Part shown: one piece after another, positions 12,951-26,186 of the stretch
Layout: the number at the start of each line of letters is the position of its first letter
Position numbering within the stretch: position 1 is the first letter of the stretch
Origin: Moringa oleifera
Lineage: Eukaryota > Streptophyta > Magnoliopsida > Brassicales > Moringaceae
Assembly: GCA_021397835.1 (NCBI GenBank)
Contig: JAJFZO010000094.1
Span: 6,052,001-6,116,000 of the forward strand
DNA length: 64,000 bases
Direction of reading: 5' to 3'
Translations under genes and position numbers: made by a program
Notes under the pieces: model-generated
What the model saw: the letters and a program-made list of their open reading frames with translations, nothing else
What the model was told of the DNA's origin: nothing
Database searches by the model: none

Positions 12951-13357
12951 TTATGAACAGTACAGCACCCATTAGAACACCAATTTTGTGATCTCCACCT
13001 GAGGAGGTGACAGGGTTCTGCACTGCTTAGAGCGTGTATCTAATGATTTGTGTCAGCCAATGAGTAATAATGCAAATCAAAACAGATCAAAGATCAAATT
13101 CTTATCCGCTAAGGCCGAGATTGTATTGGTTACCTTTGTGATCTTCAGATTATCTTTTTTATGACAGAAAAGGAATCGAACGACTTCTGCCAAAAAGGTG
13201 CAATGGATCTCTTCTATTAACTACGAAGTGTGAACTATATCACGTCCCGAATGCAGAAACCTTCTCACAGTTTCCAATAAGGAAAAGACAGGATATTCGG
13301 TTCGCCATTCAACATCTCTTTCTCTTTTATTTCCTCTGTTTGTCTCCTTTTTGTTCT

Positions 13358-13365
13358 TTATATAT
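13358..13365 (+). promoter_or_regulatory. Probable TATA box of the GST gene
   Basis: The stretch tttatata at 13358-13365 lies 79 bp before the GST ATG, after a pyrimidine-rich stretch. Spacing leaves room for a short leader of about 50 nt. It is the best TATA candidate near this gene. Confidence 0.5.
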
Positions 13366-13398
13366 TGTTTTATCCAGGCTACAGTGAGATACACTTAA

Positions 13399-14259
<861 letters not shown>

Positions 14260-14293
14260 ATTAAAGAATGTTGTAAGAGTAGTTATGGCATGC

Positions 14294-14299
14294 AATAAA
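14294..14299 (+). terminator. Poly(A) signal AATAAA of the GST gene
   Basis: Canonical AATAAA 35 nt past the stop codon, with further copies at 14255-14260 (overlapping the stop codon) and 14343-14348. Such clustered signals are typical of plant 3' ends. Confidence 0.5.
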
Positions 14300-15018
14300 A
14301 GGAGTTATCATGTAATGTGAATAAGGGTGAAGGTTGCTAATGAATAAAAGGAGTTTGCCATTTGGGCATGTGAATGATTGAGAAGCTCCAATTTATTGGC
14401 ATATGTAGCTAGCACAAACGCCATTCTAGTATAATGTTGGTCATAAGGATTTAAAGTTAAGAGAAGAAGAGTATTGCAGTTTCTACCAATCAGTACCAGG
14501 GATGAGAAGAATTCTTGGAGATTCAGGATCATGTAAGGTTGCTTTAAAATATCTTCTAGTGAGATAAGTATTCTCATAGACAATTCTCAGGTTTCTTTGT
14601 TACTCTTACAATAACATCCCTGCTTCTGAGCTTCTGCTCACAAACTTAGACCATCGCCAGGGACAAAATAGTAGGATGAAAGTGATGATTCATGTCAATC
14701 TAGTGTTGAATCCACTTGTAAGATACGAAAATGTAATAGACAAATAGTGCTTAGGAAAGAAAACCATCTGAAACCACATAATCCTAGAAAGAGAGGCCAT
14801 GGAAAATGATTTGTCATAGAAGTGCTAGAACAAGTTGGGGCACAGCAAGTATCAAACTAAGTAAAAGTAAAAACAATCAAATTCAATGCCACTTTTTTAT
14901 CCTGATGATCACACCAAAATTTCCCTGGAGCCATATTTTATAATTCAAAAGATCTGCCTGGTTCTGCTTTGTCTCTTTCAAGTTCCAGACTCCTGTCTGC
15001 TTTATCAGCTCCCATTAT
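14300..15018. other. Convergent 3' region between GST (+) and eL34 (-)
   Basis: About 700 bp shared by the tails of two converging genes. Frames here, such as 14308-14583 on the minus strand, look accidental. No separate gene seen. Confidence 0.6.
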
Positions 15019-16793
15019 CTAGCTCTTTGAGGCTAGCTTTTCCTTTGTCTTCTGCAACTTCAAAACTTTCTTCACAATCTTTTGCTCTTCCACTAAGAAA
15101 GCCCGAATTATCCTACACAACAATAGTGGCAAACCCAATAAATTTGCTTCTAATTCTAGGGAAGCACAAAAAAACTAAGACCTCTCTGTTCACATATATA
15201 TACCTCTCCCTAACAGCACCTCCTGATAAGACACCACCATATGTGCGGTTCACTGTCCTGCGGTTCCTAGCCAATCTTGACCTCTTGTATTCAGCAGACC
15301 TTAAGTGAGGAACCTGCCAAAGTATCCAATATTTGTGTCAATTAAAGGTATATGAAGACCTAAAAACTTCACAAACATGCGCTCAAGGCACAAACAGTAA
15401 TACTTTCATAAGAACTCAAGGCCCAAACAATAATCAAACCAGCCAAAGGGGAATGCAACAGACAAGAGGGCAAATATAAGCATAGCCCATGGACAATTTG
15501 GCCAATCACACTGCAAACCAATGAGTAATGACTTTCACTATAATAATCAAATCAACCATATCATGACTACAAAAAGAGTATTCATGCCAATTATAGCTAT
15601 TCATATTGGGCCTCGCACTTGCTGATTTTTATCTGTCTTTATAATATTCTTTTGGAGTTATTTCGGGGAGGTGGGAGGGAGGACAGGGGAAGAAGCAAGA
15701 CTTCCAAGTTTTCCTACAGTTGATACAGACACCTTGCCCCCTTATTCAACATACCTGAAATTAAAAATTGCATGGTTCTGAAACAACGTCCAATGAATAC
15801 AAGGACACAAACAAAAAAGCACTAGAATAGGTGAAAAATCAGAAGGCACATCTATATGCTACATGCAATTCTTTAAAAAGAAAACCTGTTTTCTTGACAA
15901 CCAGCACATGCTACACTCTCCAACACTATCATATTTATATACACTTACCAAAACAATCAAATTCAAAATTGTCACAGATTTTACTGAGTCACAAAAGCGA
16001 TCATTCCGGGAAAAAAAGCATGAAAACTGTCAAGCATCACAACCATTAAGATGAAGATTACAATGAAACAGGTTTGTATCCTAGTGTAGTTTCTTACAGT
16101 GAGCCAAACTCAAAATGCTCAGCACCATAGTGAAATTTAGCTATATCACCGCTCCTTGTTCTGTTCTATTTAAACTGGCACAATACAGCAATTTAGAACA
16201 ACCGTTAGCTAAATATATAAGCAAATATTTAACGTATACTAACATTCCTTTACACAAACACCCTTTTTAACAGCCTCTTCAGTTCACATTTTGAGGTTCC
16301 AAATAGGAATGCAATCTCCAACTATAATCAGCATTTGGCAGAGAAAGTAACAAGATTTTCCCGCACAACCAAACATCCGAAAACTTTTAATTACAATTAA
16401 ACAATAAAATTCAACATTATAAATGCAAAAAGCTTAACTATATCTTCAAAAGAAAAAACGCATTCAAAAGATTTAAAGAAACACAAATGGAACGCACCCC
16501 TTGGATTCTCTTGCCATCAACAGCACACTTGGGGCCACTTGCTCTCTTCTTCGTGGTTTGATACACCAATTTTCCGCCTTCAACAATCAAAATACCAGCA
16601 CAGTAAGCCCAAACTAATCTAAACCAATGCAAGAAACAACATTTGCAAAATATGTATTAAATACACCATTGGATTTATAGGCAAAGACATACACCGGTCA
16701 GCACGTGTACATACCAGGGGTTTTGACGACGCGGTGCTGATTGGATTTGGTGGCATAACTGTGCCTTTTGCGATAAGCGAGCCGCTGTACCAT
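15019..16793 (-). CDS. RPL34: Cytosolic 60S ribosomal protein eL34
   Basis: Component of the large cytosolic ribosomal subunit. Four coding exons: 16793-16715, 16577-16498, 15313-15204 and 15112-15019, giving 120 residues, the normal length for plant eL34. The order of conserved blocks is [90 protein letters not shown], then a Lys-rich tail ending SKS. Intron phases agree (1, 0, 2). The 1.2-kb second intron has no gene of its own; the open frames on the plus strand around 14886-15308 and 15831-16054 are its shadows. The first ATG is used. The promoter carries a Site II box. It lies in tandem with the DUF1666 gene, upstream of it by position. Confidence 0.96.
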
Positions 16794-16796
16794 TTT

Positions 16797-16895
16797 TCTT
16801 GTAGCCCCTTTAGTTCTCTGTTTTTGCCAAAAAGCATAGAGAGACACAGAGAGAGAGTCACAGAGGAAAGAGTTTCATAAATTTGGTTTTGGGCC
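16797..16895 (-). promoter_or_regulatory. eL34 leader and Site II (TGGGCC) box
   Basis: The palindrome half TGGGCC (read GGCCCA on the gene strand) at 16890-16895 lies about 100 bp before the ATG. Site II boxes bind TCP factors and are typical of ribosomal protein gene promoters. The strand between it and the ATG has a pyrimidine-rich ctctctctctgtgtctctc leader on the gene strand, resembling the TOP-like starts of translation-machinery genes. Confidence 0.6.
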
Positions 16896-17159
16896 GATGA
16901 AGCCCTAGATCCAACGGCCGAAGCCGCTCCAATTATCAACGGCTGGGATTGAACTGTCTGCTTCCTCCTTTATTAATAATAGTTCAGCTCAGCTTTGCAA
17001 ATAGTTAGTAATATATGTACTTAAAATTATTTATTTCCAACTACATTCATCTTATCAGTTTTTATAAGCTTGGAAATTAATTATTTCGTTTTCATTAATT
17101 AAAAATTAAATAAATAAAACTTTCCTTATCTATTTCATGTAATAATAACTATCATATTT

Positions 17160-17460
17160 ATGTTATAATGACTCAACAGCAAGCTCAACAACAGGATGTC
17201 ATGTGATGAAATCAGACCTAACACCATCTCACTGGCTGGTAGCTCTTCAGCAGGGGAGTTAGCTTCCGATCATCTCAATCAGAATCCTTTTCCTTTTGGC
17301 CACAGGTTCAGTTCAGAGGTGGAGCCTGGACGGCAACAATCACATACAGAAAAGACAGATTTGGAAAAGAAGTACACCCTGGGAAGCCCTGTTTGAAGAA
17401 AAAAACAAGCACGGCGAAGTGGATGGGCCACCCTGGAAAACTCCTGTCTGAAACTGCAGA
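17160..17460 (+). other. Unassigned higher-complexity segment
   Basis: Between two AT-poor genes lies a segment of coding-like composition. One frame is open from ATG 17196 to a stop at 17394-17396 (66 codons). A second frame is open from a good acceptor-like site (pyrimidines then ccacag, ending at 17306) to a stop at 17451-17453, containing a WKRSTPWEALFEEK-like stretch. I recognise neither product. It may be a small gene, a gene remnant or simple chance. Confidence 0.25.
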
Positions 17461-17582
17461 TCCATATTTGTCTATGAGAGGCATGATTTAGATTTTTCTC
17501 TTCTGTATATCCAACATGCAAAATTTTCTCTAAACATCTCATTATGGATCAGGAACAAATGTACACTAAGAGCTATACATAA

Positions 17583-20500
17583 TCAGCAAGGAAAGAGAGA
17601 AAATGACTGTTCTACATGTATTTTCCGGTTTACAAAGTTAACCTTGCTCAATTTATTATGACACCATAGCAGTTGATCTGCTGTTATCTTAGACATGTTC
17701 AAGACCCTTGCCACTAGTTTCATATCCACTTGAGAGAAGAAGTAAAGAACTTGATCTGAACCATCTTCTTGCTGCTTTTGGAACTTTCTTAATATGCAGT
17801 TCCCACTCCTCAACATGTCTTTGAGTTTCTTCTCCTTCTGCAGAATTTCATTTCATGAATCAGTACTTCTTCTGTTTCAGGTAAACAAGCTGAATGAAGA
17901 GGATGGTAAGGAAACTAAACTAACCTTCTGAAGAGTTGCTTTAACCTCTGCAAAAAGCTCCAAGTCTGCAGGGCCTTGTGGTTCAACCTGAGTACCCCTC
18001 CTGCTCTTCTGGACTGGAACACTAGTGTCTTTATCAGCTCGAACAAATCGCCAAAATATTCTGATTGATTCTTCCATGATCTCCACCAGCATATCACTTG
18101 TAATTGCATCATCTTCTCCTGCTTTTCTTTTTACCTTCTTCTTACCTTTGATACTATCTTCTGCAATACAAAATTTTTACATTAGTAATGTGTCTCTCAA
18201 CTTCAGCTGCAGACTGTGCACTTAAGTTCAGAAGGAAATCCAATTTAATACAATAGTTTGAGTTCTGACCTCTTATGACTGGAACTTGAAGAAGATTACG
18301 CAGAATGCAACGGTTCTTGACATAGTTCTGAACTCTTGGCCCTTCAAATGGTTCATTCTCTATGAATCTTTGTACCAGCACTTGAAACTGTTGAAATTCA
18401 CCTGCAACTTCATTGTATCTGTGAATCCCATAAGGGTCAGATTCCCATAACTCCAGAGCCTTTTCATATTCCCAGTGAAGAATTTCCCATGACAAGCACA
18501 GCTGCCCAACATATACCATTTCCAAGTCACTATGCAACTCACTTATGAACTTCATCATCGGATCAAATTCAGACTTTTTGCGTTTGCCCATCAGGAAATT
18601 CTGCGTGAAAAGAGAGGTTATGGCAGGAGATGAAGAGGATTTACTGCTTGAAATGGATTGAAATGGGTCCTTTGATTGTAAGAAACCTGTGGATTGTCAT
18701 GAAACAAATGATCAATGGGTTACGTATAAATGAAAACTTAAAATAAAAGCATACAAACTTGGATGTAATAGGCCACCTATACATCAAATCACATCCTTAA
18801 AAGTGATTATCAGATAATATACAAGTACCCAAACCTTTTCAGGCACATAGTTCTTTTTACTTTCTTTTACAATATAAAAAGAAATCAGCTCAGATAAAGC
18901 TTTCAGGGAGCATTAATCATACTGAGTGCAGATTTTAGGTAAAGGCATTCCATAATAAGACACTGTATTGAATGAAGCTATAGAAGCAAGTTGAAAGCTA
19001 AAGTTGGTTGGAAGAGCATTAAAGAACATGGATATGCACCTTCAACTACCAAAAAATAAAACTTAGGACTCTGGGTATAAAGGAAAACTAGGCTTATACA
19101 TCATACTGCACTCTATAGATTTAAAGTACATCAAATTTTATACTAATCCAAGAATGTTTTCTTTCACTCTCCCACCCACCAAACAGAAGGGAAATTCTCC
19201 CTCCTACTTTTCTTCAATTACTACTATGTTGCTTGGAATTTGAGTGCTCATGATGAACCCAACTAAGCAGATTTAGTGGGTCCTTGGCCCAAAATCTTAA
19301 AAGGGTACTAGACTAGATTGATGCTAATTACATGGATTAGACTCATAGGATGCTTTGTTCTTAATTATGATACTGAATCAGGAAAAGCTGAGAGTAGCAA
19401 GTGACTGACCTATCGCATACATCTTCTGGTAATTCAAGATATCGAATTTCCTCATTCTTTCTCTGTAACTCTTGTAGAATTTGTGAAGTTCACCCATGGT
19501 GTCTTCATGCTGGAACTTCTCATCAATCTTCCAAGGTTTTAAGTCTTCCATTATCTTTGGAGACTCAGATTCTTCTAAGATGGTAGGCAGACCAATGGCT
19601 CTCACCTTCTTCAGCTCCATCTTCAGCTGCTCTATCAAATCTTGATGTTCCCATAAAGTTTCCAATTTATTTGGATCTTCAGCATCTGAAGCTGATGGAT
19701 TATTTGAACTGGACCCTTTAGACTCACTGGGATTACCAGTTGATCCATTGCCTTTGCCATCATTTTCTACCTGCTCACAACTATTGTTAGGTAAATCATA
19801 CCTGGACAATATTTCTGAGTCCTGAATACTTGAACTTTCTGCATGAGACTTCTCCAGTTTCTGGAGCTCTTCCATAAGAACACTATCTTCCTCATCAATA
19901 TCATCAGCTTCTTGCATATCCTCTAAATCTAAATCTTGCAGGGTAGATTCTACCTTCTTCATATCAATATCCATCAAAGTATTTTGCTCAAATCCTTCAT
20001 CGGAATCTTCATCTGACAAGAATCCATCACTGCTTGAACCGATAAAAGGACTCGTAAACACATGGCTTGAAGCAATGGAATCCAAGTCAGAATCCATAAC
20101 AGAGAAGTTTTTCTCCGCTAGAAACTGAACTTCCTCCAAAATTTCTTGGTCACTTGGCGAATTGTTCTTCCCAGAAAGACTATCTCCTGCGACGTCCCCT
20201 GGCTCGGTCTCCATTGACACCTCTTCTTTACATAGGCTGTCAACAGAACTCTCTGGTACTTCTCCGTGAACAACTTTTGCCTCCATGTTCTGTGGCAGGA
20301 GGTCCTCATCAGACGAATTACCCTTATGGACAGTCTCTTCATTCCCAAAACAACGATGGACTGAATCAGATTTTAACTCTTTGACACTAAAGTGCTCCGG
20401 TTTCTCCATGAAGCCACTGAGATCTTTGCCGTATATGAACTCGTACTTGTTGGCACTTGAAGGAGGGACTGAACCGGAGCTAATATCGTCACCACTTCCG

Positions 20501-20942
20501 CTATATCTTCTAGTGAATTCTTCATATGTCTTTGTCTGAAACTCAAACTTGAAGAACAAATTTGGAGACTCTTTTTCTTCCTCTCCAATGTCCTCAAACA
20601 ACTCAATCACATCACTTCTTGGTTCCTCAGGTTCGTCTTCGGGTTCCATGCAAGCCGTATCGAGTCGATTGTTCTCATGGGGAACAACAGCTAAACAATC
20701 TGGATTATTTATTGGACTAACGTCGTCTCCTCCAAATCTGAAAAGAACGCGAAAAACGTATTAGTCAATGAAAAAATAACTTTATTCCCTAGAGAAAGGT
20801 GACGAAAGCCAAAATCTCAGTACTTGGAGAAGATTCTGCTTATGAAACCGAACAGAGCGAGAAACAGGGCAGAGACGGAGACCCAGAAAGAGCCATCAAA
20901 AAGAGTCATCTTCTGATACAAAACTCCATTAAAAGAACCCAT
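17583..20942 (-). CDS. DUF1666 family protein
   Basis: Plant-specific protein of unknown function. Five exons: 20942-20824, 20737-19410, 18686-18270, 18160-17925 and 17837-17583, all GT-AG and in phase, 784 residues. The N terminus has a hydrophobic segment (about residues 17-36) that may anchor it in a membrane. Residues about 60-430 are Ser/Asp/Glu-rich and look disordered. The conserved part follows: RERMRKFDILNYQKMYAIG, then LEMVYVGQLCLSWEILHWEY, FEGPRVQNYVKNRCILRNLL, MEESIRIFWRFVRADKD, DLELFAEVKATLQKKEKKL and WCHNKLSKVNF near the end, the DUF1666 signature. ATG 20942 is the first in frame after an upstream stop; a second in-frame ATG is at 20909. Databases sometimes call such proteins ribosomal L34-like, which I think is carried over from the neighbouring true eL34 gene; nothing here resembles eL34. 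Confidence 0.88.
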
Positions 20943-20943
20943 A

Positions 20944-20991
20944 TTAACTAAATAGAAATAGGTACCCAGCAGACCCTTTCAGGGTTCCCAT
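20944..20991 (-). other. uORF ending one base before the DUF1666 start
   Basis: On the gene strand, ATG at 20991 opens a 15-residue frame (MGTLKG start) whose TAA is 20946-20944. The main ATG begins at 20942, after one base. Such spacing suits reinitiation. An acceptor-like ctatttag just before the TAA means a leader intron could remove the uORF. Confidence 0.45.
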
Positions 20992-23900
20992 CGAATCAGT
21001 CCATCAATCACTTTCTCGCATTGTGAAGCAAGAAAACAGAGGGAGGAAACATAGAAAATCATCAGAACCCGATTTCTACCTTGAAATCTCATGCACAAAA
21101 AGGACCTCCCACCAGTAAAAAAAACCTCAAAACTAAAAATTTCGAATCTTCACATGAAAACAAGATAGAAAGAAGTTGAAGTGCGACCTAATTTGGAGAT
21201 TAGGAAGAAGTTAATGTGTAAGCAAGGATCAGGGAGAGAAAACAACATTTGAGCTACTGGGTTCAGAGGTAACATAAGTTTGCTTAAGGGCATGAAATTC
21301 TGACGACCGTTTTAAGTGATAGATGTGGAGAAGATTTCATCAGTTGAAGGGTCTGTTCTCGAGGGAAGCCCCTGAGTCTTCTTATGTTGAGAGAACAAAA
21401 ACTGGTCCGATTTGAAAGTTTACACCTTTGACAGTGTCAGTTTGGGAGAAACTTTGACAATGTGAATTGTTGAAGCTAAATTTCCGAAACGGTGCGTTTT
21501 ACAGGTCGGTGGCAATCACACCGTACCCAACTACGACCCTTCACATAACGGAAGCAATTCTTCATATGGTCAATGCAGAAATACCTGAAAGAAAATTCTC
21601 TAAGTTTCATGTTGAAACATTAAACATTGATATATAACAAACACCCACGATCCCTGTGATTTAAAAGATGTACCAGTTTTTTATTTTGTACAAACTTTCA
21701 GAAATAGCACAGGTTCTTTATTTTTTAATTTAAAATTTTATGGTCACTTTGCCTACTTTTTTTTTTTTCTCTCTACCAAAAAATGTTGAAAGATGAATTG
21801 GGTATTTTGACAGATTTCAGAAGCACACATGTTCCTTAATGTTGACATTTGAAGCTGTGGGATTACAATTACTTTTTCGTTAAGCTAACACCACAAAGTG
21901 TGATGACTTGAAATTTCTTCTGAGAACCTGTGTTTACCAGGGAGCCTTGGGTTCAGCTCACCTGTTTCCAGACCAAGGGAGGGAGGCATGAAGTTTCCAG
22001 GGCACATGGAAATACTTGGAGCTCAATCTGCTTTCTCAGTTCACACACTCACAGTGCCATTAATGCATGATCAACATACCCATTACCAAGAAAGCAGCTA
22101 TTCTTGCTAGGCAAGATTTATCTCTGAAACCTAACTCTAATCATCCAAGCCAACCTTCTTGTCACGTGTAAGATGAAGCATATGACTCATGCTTGGCCAT
22201 ATATGAGCAAAATCTAAATTTGTTATGGTCCCAAAATTTCATTAATATTTTCAAAAATTAGTTCATTAGTATAACACGTATAAAATTCAATATTTAAATA
22301 AAAATAAATTAAAAATCAAAAAATTGAAATATTTAAAACTTATTTTAAAAACATATTTTTTTATATACTGTGATTTGTGTTTATTCAATGATTTTATTTT
22401 TTATGATGTCAATATGAGAGAAATTCAGATATAAGATTGGTCATCGGCTTTCATGAAATCAGTGATTTGGTGATTCTACATGCTTGGTTGTTTTTATGAA
22501 ATTAGATTGATGCTTATGTCAACTTATTTACTTTAATCAATCAAAAAATATTAATTTCGTAAAATGGTACCTTCTAAAACTCTACTTATTTTTTTTTTAA
22601 ATCTAATTATAATAAAATTCAAATTATATTTTGAATACATTGCTCACTACTAAATAGTATATATACAAACAAAACATAGCAAGCATTATTTTATGGATTT
22701 TAGATGACGAAAGAAGACGTATATATATTTATATTGGCATTTCCCTATCCAACATCTTGCAAAAGAATTCTATATAATATGATAGCAAAATGTCATATTG
22801 CATAAGTTATGCGTCAAACAAAAAAAATATATAATAAATAAGTTATAATATTTGGTATGTAACTTTTAAAACATATATTAAAATTTTAAAAGAAATCATA
22901 TATATAATATTATAAAAATCAGTGTGAATGTATAAATAATGTGCAAGGAGGGACTTGTCAAAGACATAGGCGCAACACGACCAAGGGAGAATCTATGTTA
23001 TCGTTTTCATACTTATTAATGACCATGCAGATTGGGTAAGTTACATTCTTCTTGCATTGTTTGGCTGCCTAGAAAATCTGGAATTATTATTTTGCTTTTC
23101 AGGGGAGAATATTTCCCCTTCTTCTTGTGGGTAAAGGAGATCTTCTAGATTATGATAAGGACCTCGGAAAACTATCAAGGGCGATAATTCTCTAAGAAAC
23201 AAAGGAAGTGAGATATGTAAAAGCTCCAAACAAGGCAATCATTCAACACCATGAATCTCACAATGAGATAGCATATGCTGTTCCTAATTGTTTATTTCAA
23301 TTTGGACAATATGTTCACTCAATTTCAATAATGAACAAAACCCATTTGATCAATTTGGAGTTCGGTCCAAACCCTTCTTTGGTTTTATAAATTATAAGAA
23401 CCCAAAAAAAAATAGAAAACTAGAAGAAATAACAAAATTTAATACACCAATGAAATCCACTTTCTGAAACCGTGTGTTATATAGAAAACGTGTGGCATGT
23501 AAAACAAAAAAAAAACAATAAAATAAACAATTAATCGAAGACAACACAAGCTAGCAAGAAAATGAATCTATTGGAAGTTTCTTAAATTGCCTTGCGTTCT
23601 CACCTTACAAAATTCCTTGAGAATATTAATTTCTTAATTTGTTGATGTTGGTGGCATGAGACGGATGGAGATTGAGTCTTGTTGTTTTGTGTATTGGATA
23701 GAAGAGGACAACCACGAGCACGACCCACCAAATTTGACCTTTGGAGAGGGAAAACAAGCCACCCCTTCCCCCTCCTCCCTAATCAAATCAAACCTTTTTC
23801 TCTTCTAGATTTTATTTTCTTCAAGAAAAAGAGCCACTAACTTGACTTCTGGTATATGGGTTCTAATTTAATAGAACATATGTTGTGTGCAAATAATCAA

Positions 23901-25440
23901 ATAAACAAGACCCATTTGGGTTTTGATCTTTTAACAAGAAGGGAAAAGACCCATCTAGATGTTTCTAGAACTACCAATCTCATAGGTTTATTGTTGATGC
24001 AGCGAATGGTTACTGAAGGACCAAAAATAGATTTGTGAATTTAATGAGGAAGATTCATTTTAATGAACCTTATCACTGCTTAAGTAGGAAGCTGAAGATA
24101 ACATAAAGGATTACCAAATGTATCAGTGAGGCGTTAATGTTATCTCTGTCAGTCATAAAATCATCATTCAGAGAATAAGAATCGTACTTCCACCCAAAAG
24201 AGTCATCTCATCTTCTCAAACCATATGAAAGAGAAATTGTGTATACCCAGCTGAGCTCCTTTTGCCCTGTTGTTGAAAAATGTAGGCCTGCTTACAAGGC
24301 TGAGTGGCTCAAGATGGGTTAGGCCCAATTTAAGTTATTTAGACTGTTATCACTATGCATCTTAGGACCAAATAAGCCTTTTTTATTTTTATTTTTTAAA
24401 AAACAGAACAAACAGAGAGGGGAGGAAGATAAATGGGCCCAATGGTGAAGATCCTTCGAGGGTTTTGGGATTCTGATTCATCCCAATGGAACACTAATTA
24501 TTGAGGATTTGGTGCTTGCAGTATCAATTCCTCCAAATTGTAGGCCTTGGAGGACTTCTTACTCTCGCCCAAGTTTCCCTTAGGATACTAATCACAGGCA
24601 AGATATTGCGAATTATGATTTTATCATACAAAAGATTTAATGATTTGTATTATTTAATAAAAATTATAGTAAATAATTTTAAAAATAAATTAAAATTTTA
24701 ACATAAATTATATCTGCATAGGAAGAAAGGGGGTAAAAGGGATGCGCTACTGAAATTTATGAAAAGAAAATAAACATCAACTTGCAGCATTTCTTTATAA
24801 TCCATTAAAGAAATGAATTTTTACCATATTATAAATTTCTTTTTTTTTTTTTTTGGGACTTGCAAAATTTGATGGGTGAGGAGTAAGTCAAAGTGAACAG
24901 TGATTGGGGTGCAGGGAAGGGGATGTAAAGATGACAGCCCAGACCCACCGCCATGATACGCGATGATGAGTAATAAAGGCCCTGTTCTGGTTAGGTAACC
25001 CTTATTTACTTTCCCAGTTTCTTTAGTCTGCGTACACAGGAGGGCACATGCACAAGCAGAACAGAATGTTAATTTTTTTTTTTAAAAAAAAAAGAAAAGC
25101 AGAGAGGAAGCTTAAATGAACACAACACCTGTGACAGCCTTCCCCATTTCATAATATAGATTTTGTTGTGAGGCCCATCTCTTCTGTGGGCTCCCCCTGT
25201 TTCCTTCCCTTATCTTGGGCTTTTTATTCTAATATTAACATTATATTTAGAATAATTGGAAGAAAAGAAAATTGGAAAGCATGAAGATCAAGCAATTGAA
25301 TGTTAATTGCTGGGCACATTAAGAGTCGCATGCATAATGCTGGCAAGATAAGATTGGTTGTGCATCGCTATCAGACTAATACTTCATAAATTTAATGAAA
25401 ATCAATCACATCAAATTTAGTGGTACAATTAACATAACAA
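20992..25440. other. Intergenic, left part of a 6.8-kb gap
   Basis: Holds the DUF1666 promoter side near 21.0-21.5 kb, with CpG-containing gaaacggtgcgtttt at 21484-21498, and a single G-box CACGTG at 22163-22168. Scattered 60-70 codon frames (23041-24038, 24501) show no family features. No RNA gene seen. Confidence 0.55.
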
Positions 25441-25445
25441 AGTAG

Positions 25446-25446
<1 letters not shown>

Positions 25447-25479
<33 letters not shown>
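25447..25479. repeat. (ATT)11 microsatellite
   Basis: Eleven uninterrupted ATT trinucleotides in intergenic DNA; likely a length-variable marker. Confidence 0.9.
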
Positions 25480-26167
25480 GCTATAATAGTTAGTATGTTC
25501 GCACATAAAACTTAGCTAAACATTATTTCAAACTCAAAAAAGATTAGCTTAAAAAAGCCTATTAGTTGTAACTTTACCTAATAATCAATAAGTAGACTGG
25601 ACTAAAGTAATAAAACAAAATCAAAGCTGTTAAACGGCCTAGATGGTGGGAGGCAAACCGTCCATATTAAGGACTAGTCATGAATTCATATTATGAAGTT
25701 ATAAAGTAATCAAAATAAACATGAATTATATTAAAAAAATTAATAATATTTTGTTCTTTATCTTGTTATAATTCTGGAATTATCAAAATATTATAAATAT
25801 CCTATTTTTTTTAAAAAAAAATTGTAGGTTCCATCATATTTACTCAAAGATGGCTATTTTCTATATGTTTCTTTTCATAGCATTATCAACATTGTTTAGT
25901 TTTTGAAAACATAATAATAAGAATGAAAATGATGAATTTAAATGCTGTCGGTATTTATGAAAAGTGCTGGCAGCTAAAATTTACTAATGTGGATGAAGTT
26001 CACATGGCCAATGACGTTGATGCATTCACAGCAAATGCCGCCTCTATAAATAATAAATATGAGAAGAATTAAAGCATAGCTGCAGTCCATATCAATGGAA
26101 GATGTAGTGGAGGATCAAGATGTTGAACAGTTCTAGGTAAAGTACAACCAGGATTCTCTGCACATTG

Positions 26168-26186
26168 AGAGAGAGAGAGAGAGAGA
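26168..26186. repeat. (GA)n microsatellite
   Basis: About nine GA units in the distal MYB upstream region, 1.6 kb before the start codon. Confidence 0.8.

Noticed and set aside
14886..15308. 140-codon plus-strand frame
   Set aside because: It is the antisense of eL34 exons 3 and 4 and the short intron between them.
16438..16939. Two minus-strand frames of 64 and 106 codons as unknown proteins
   Set aside because: The first is eL34 exon 2 plus flanking intron; the second overlaps eL34 exon 1 in a different frame. Neither is a separate gene.
23208..24038. Retrotransposon fragment suggested by repeated acccattt words
   Set aside because: No reverse transcriptase, integrase, primer-binding site or terminal repeats seen.
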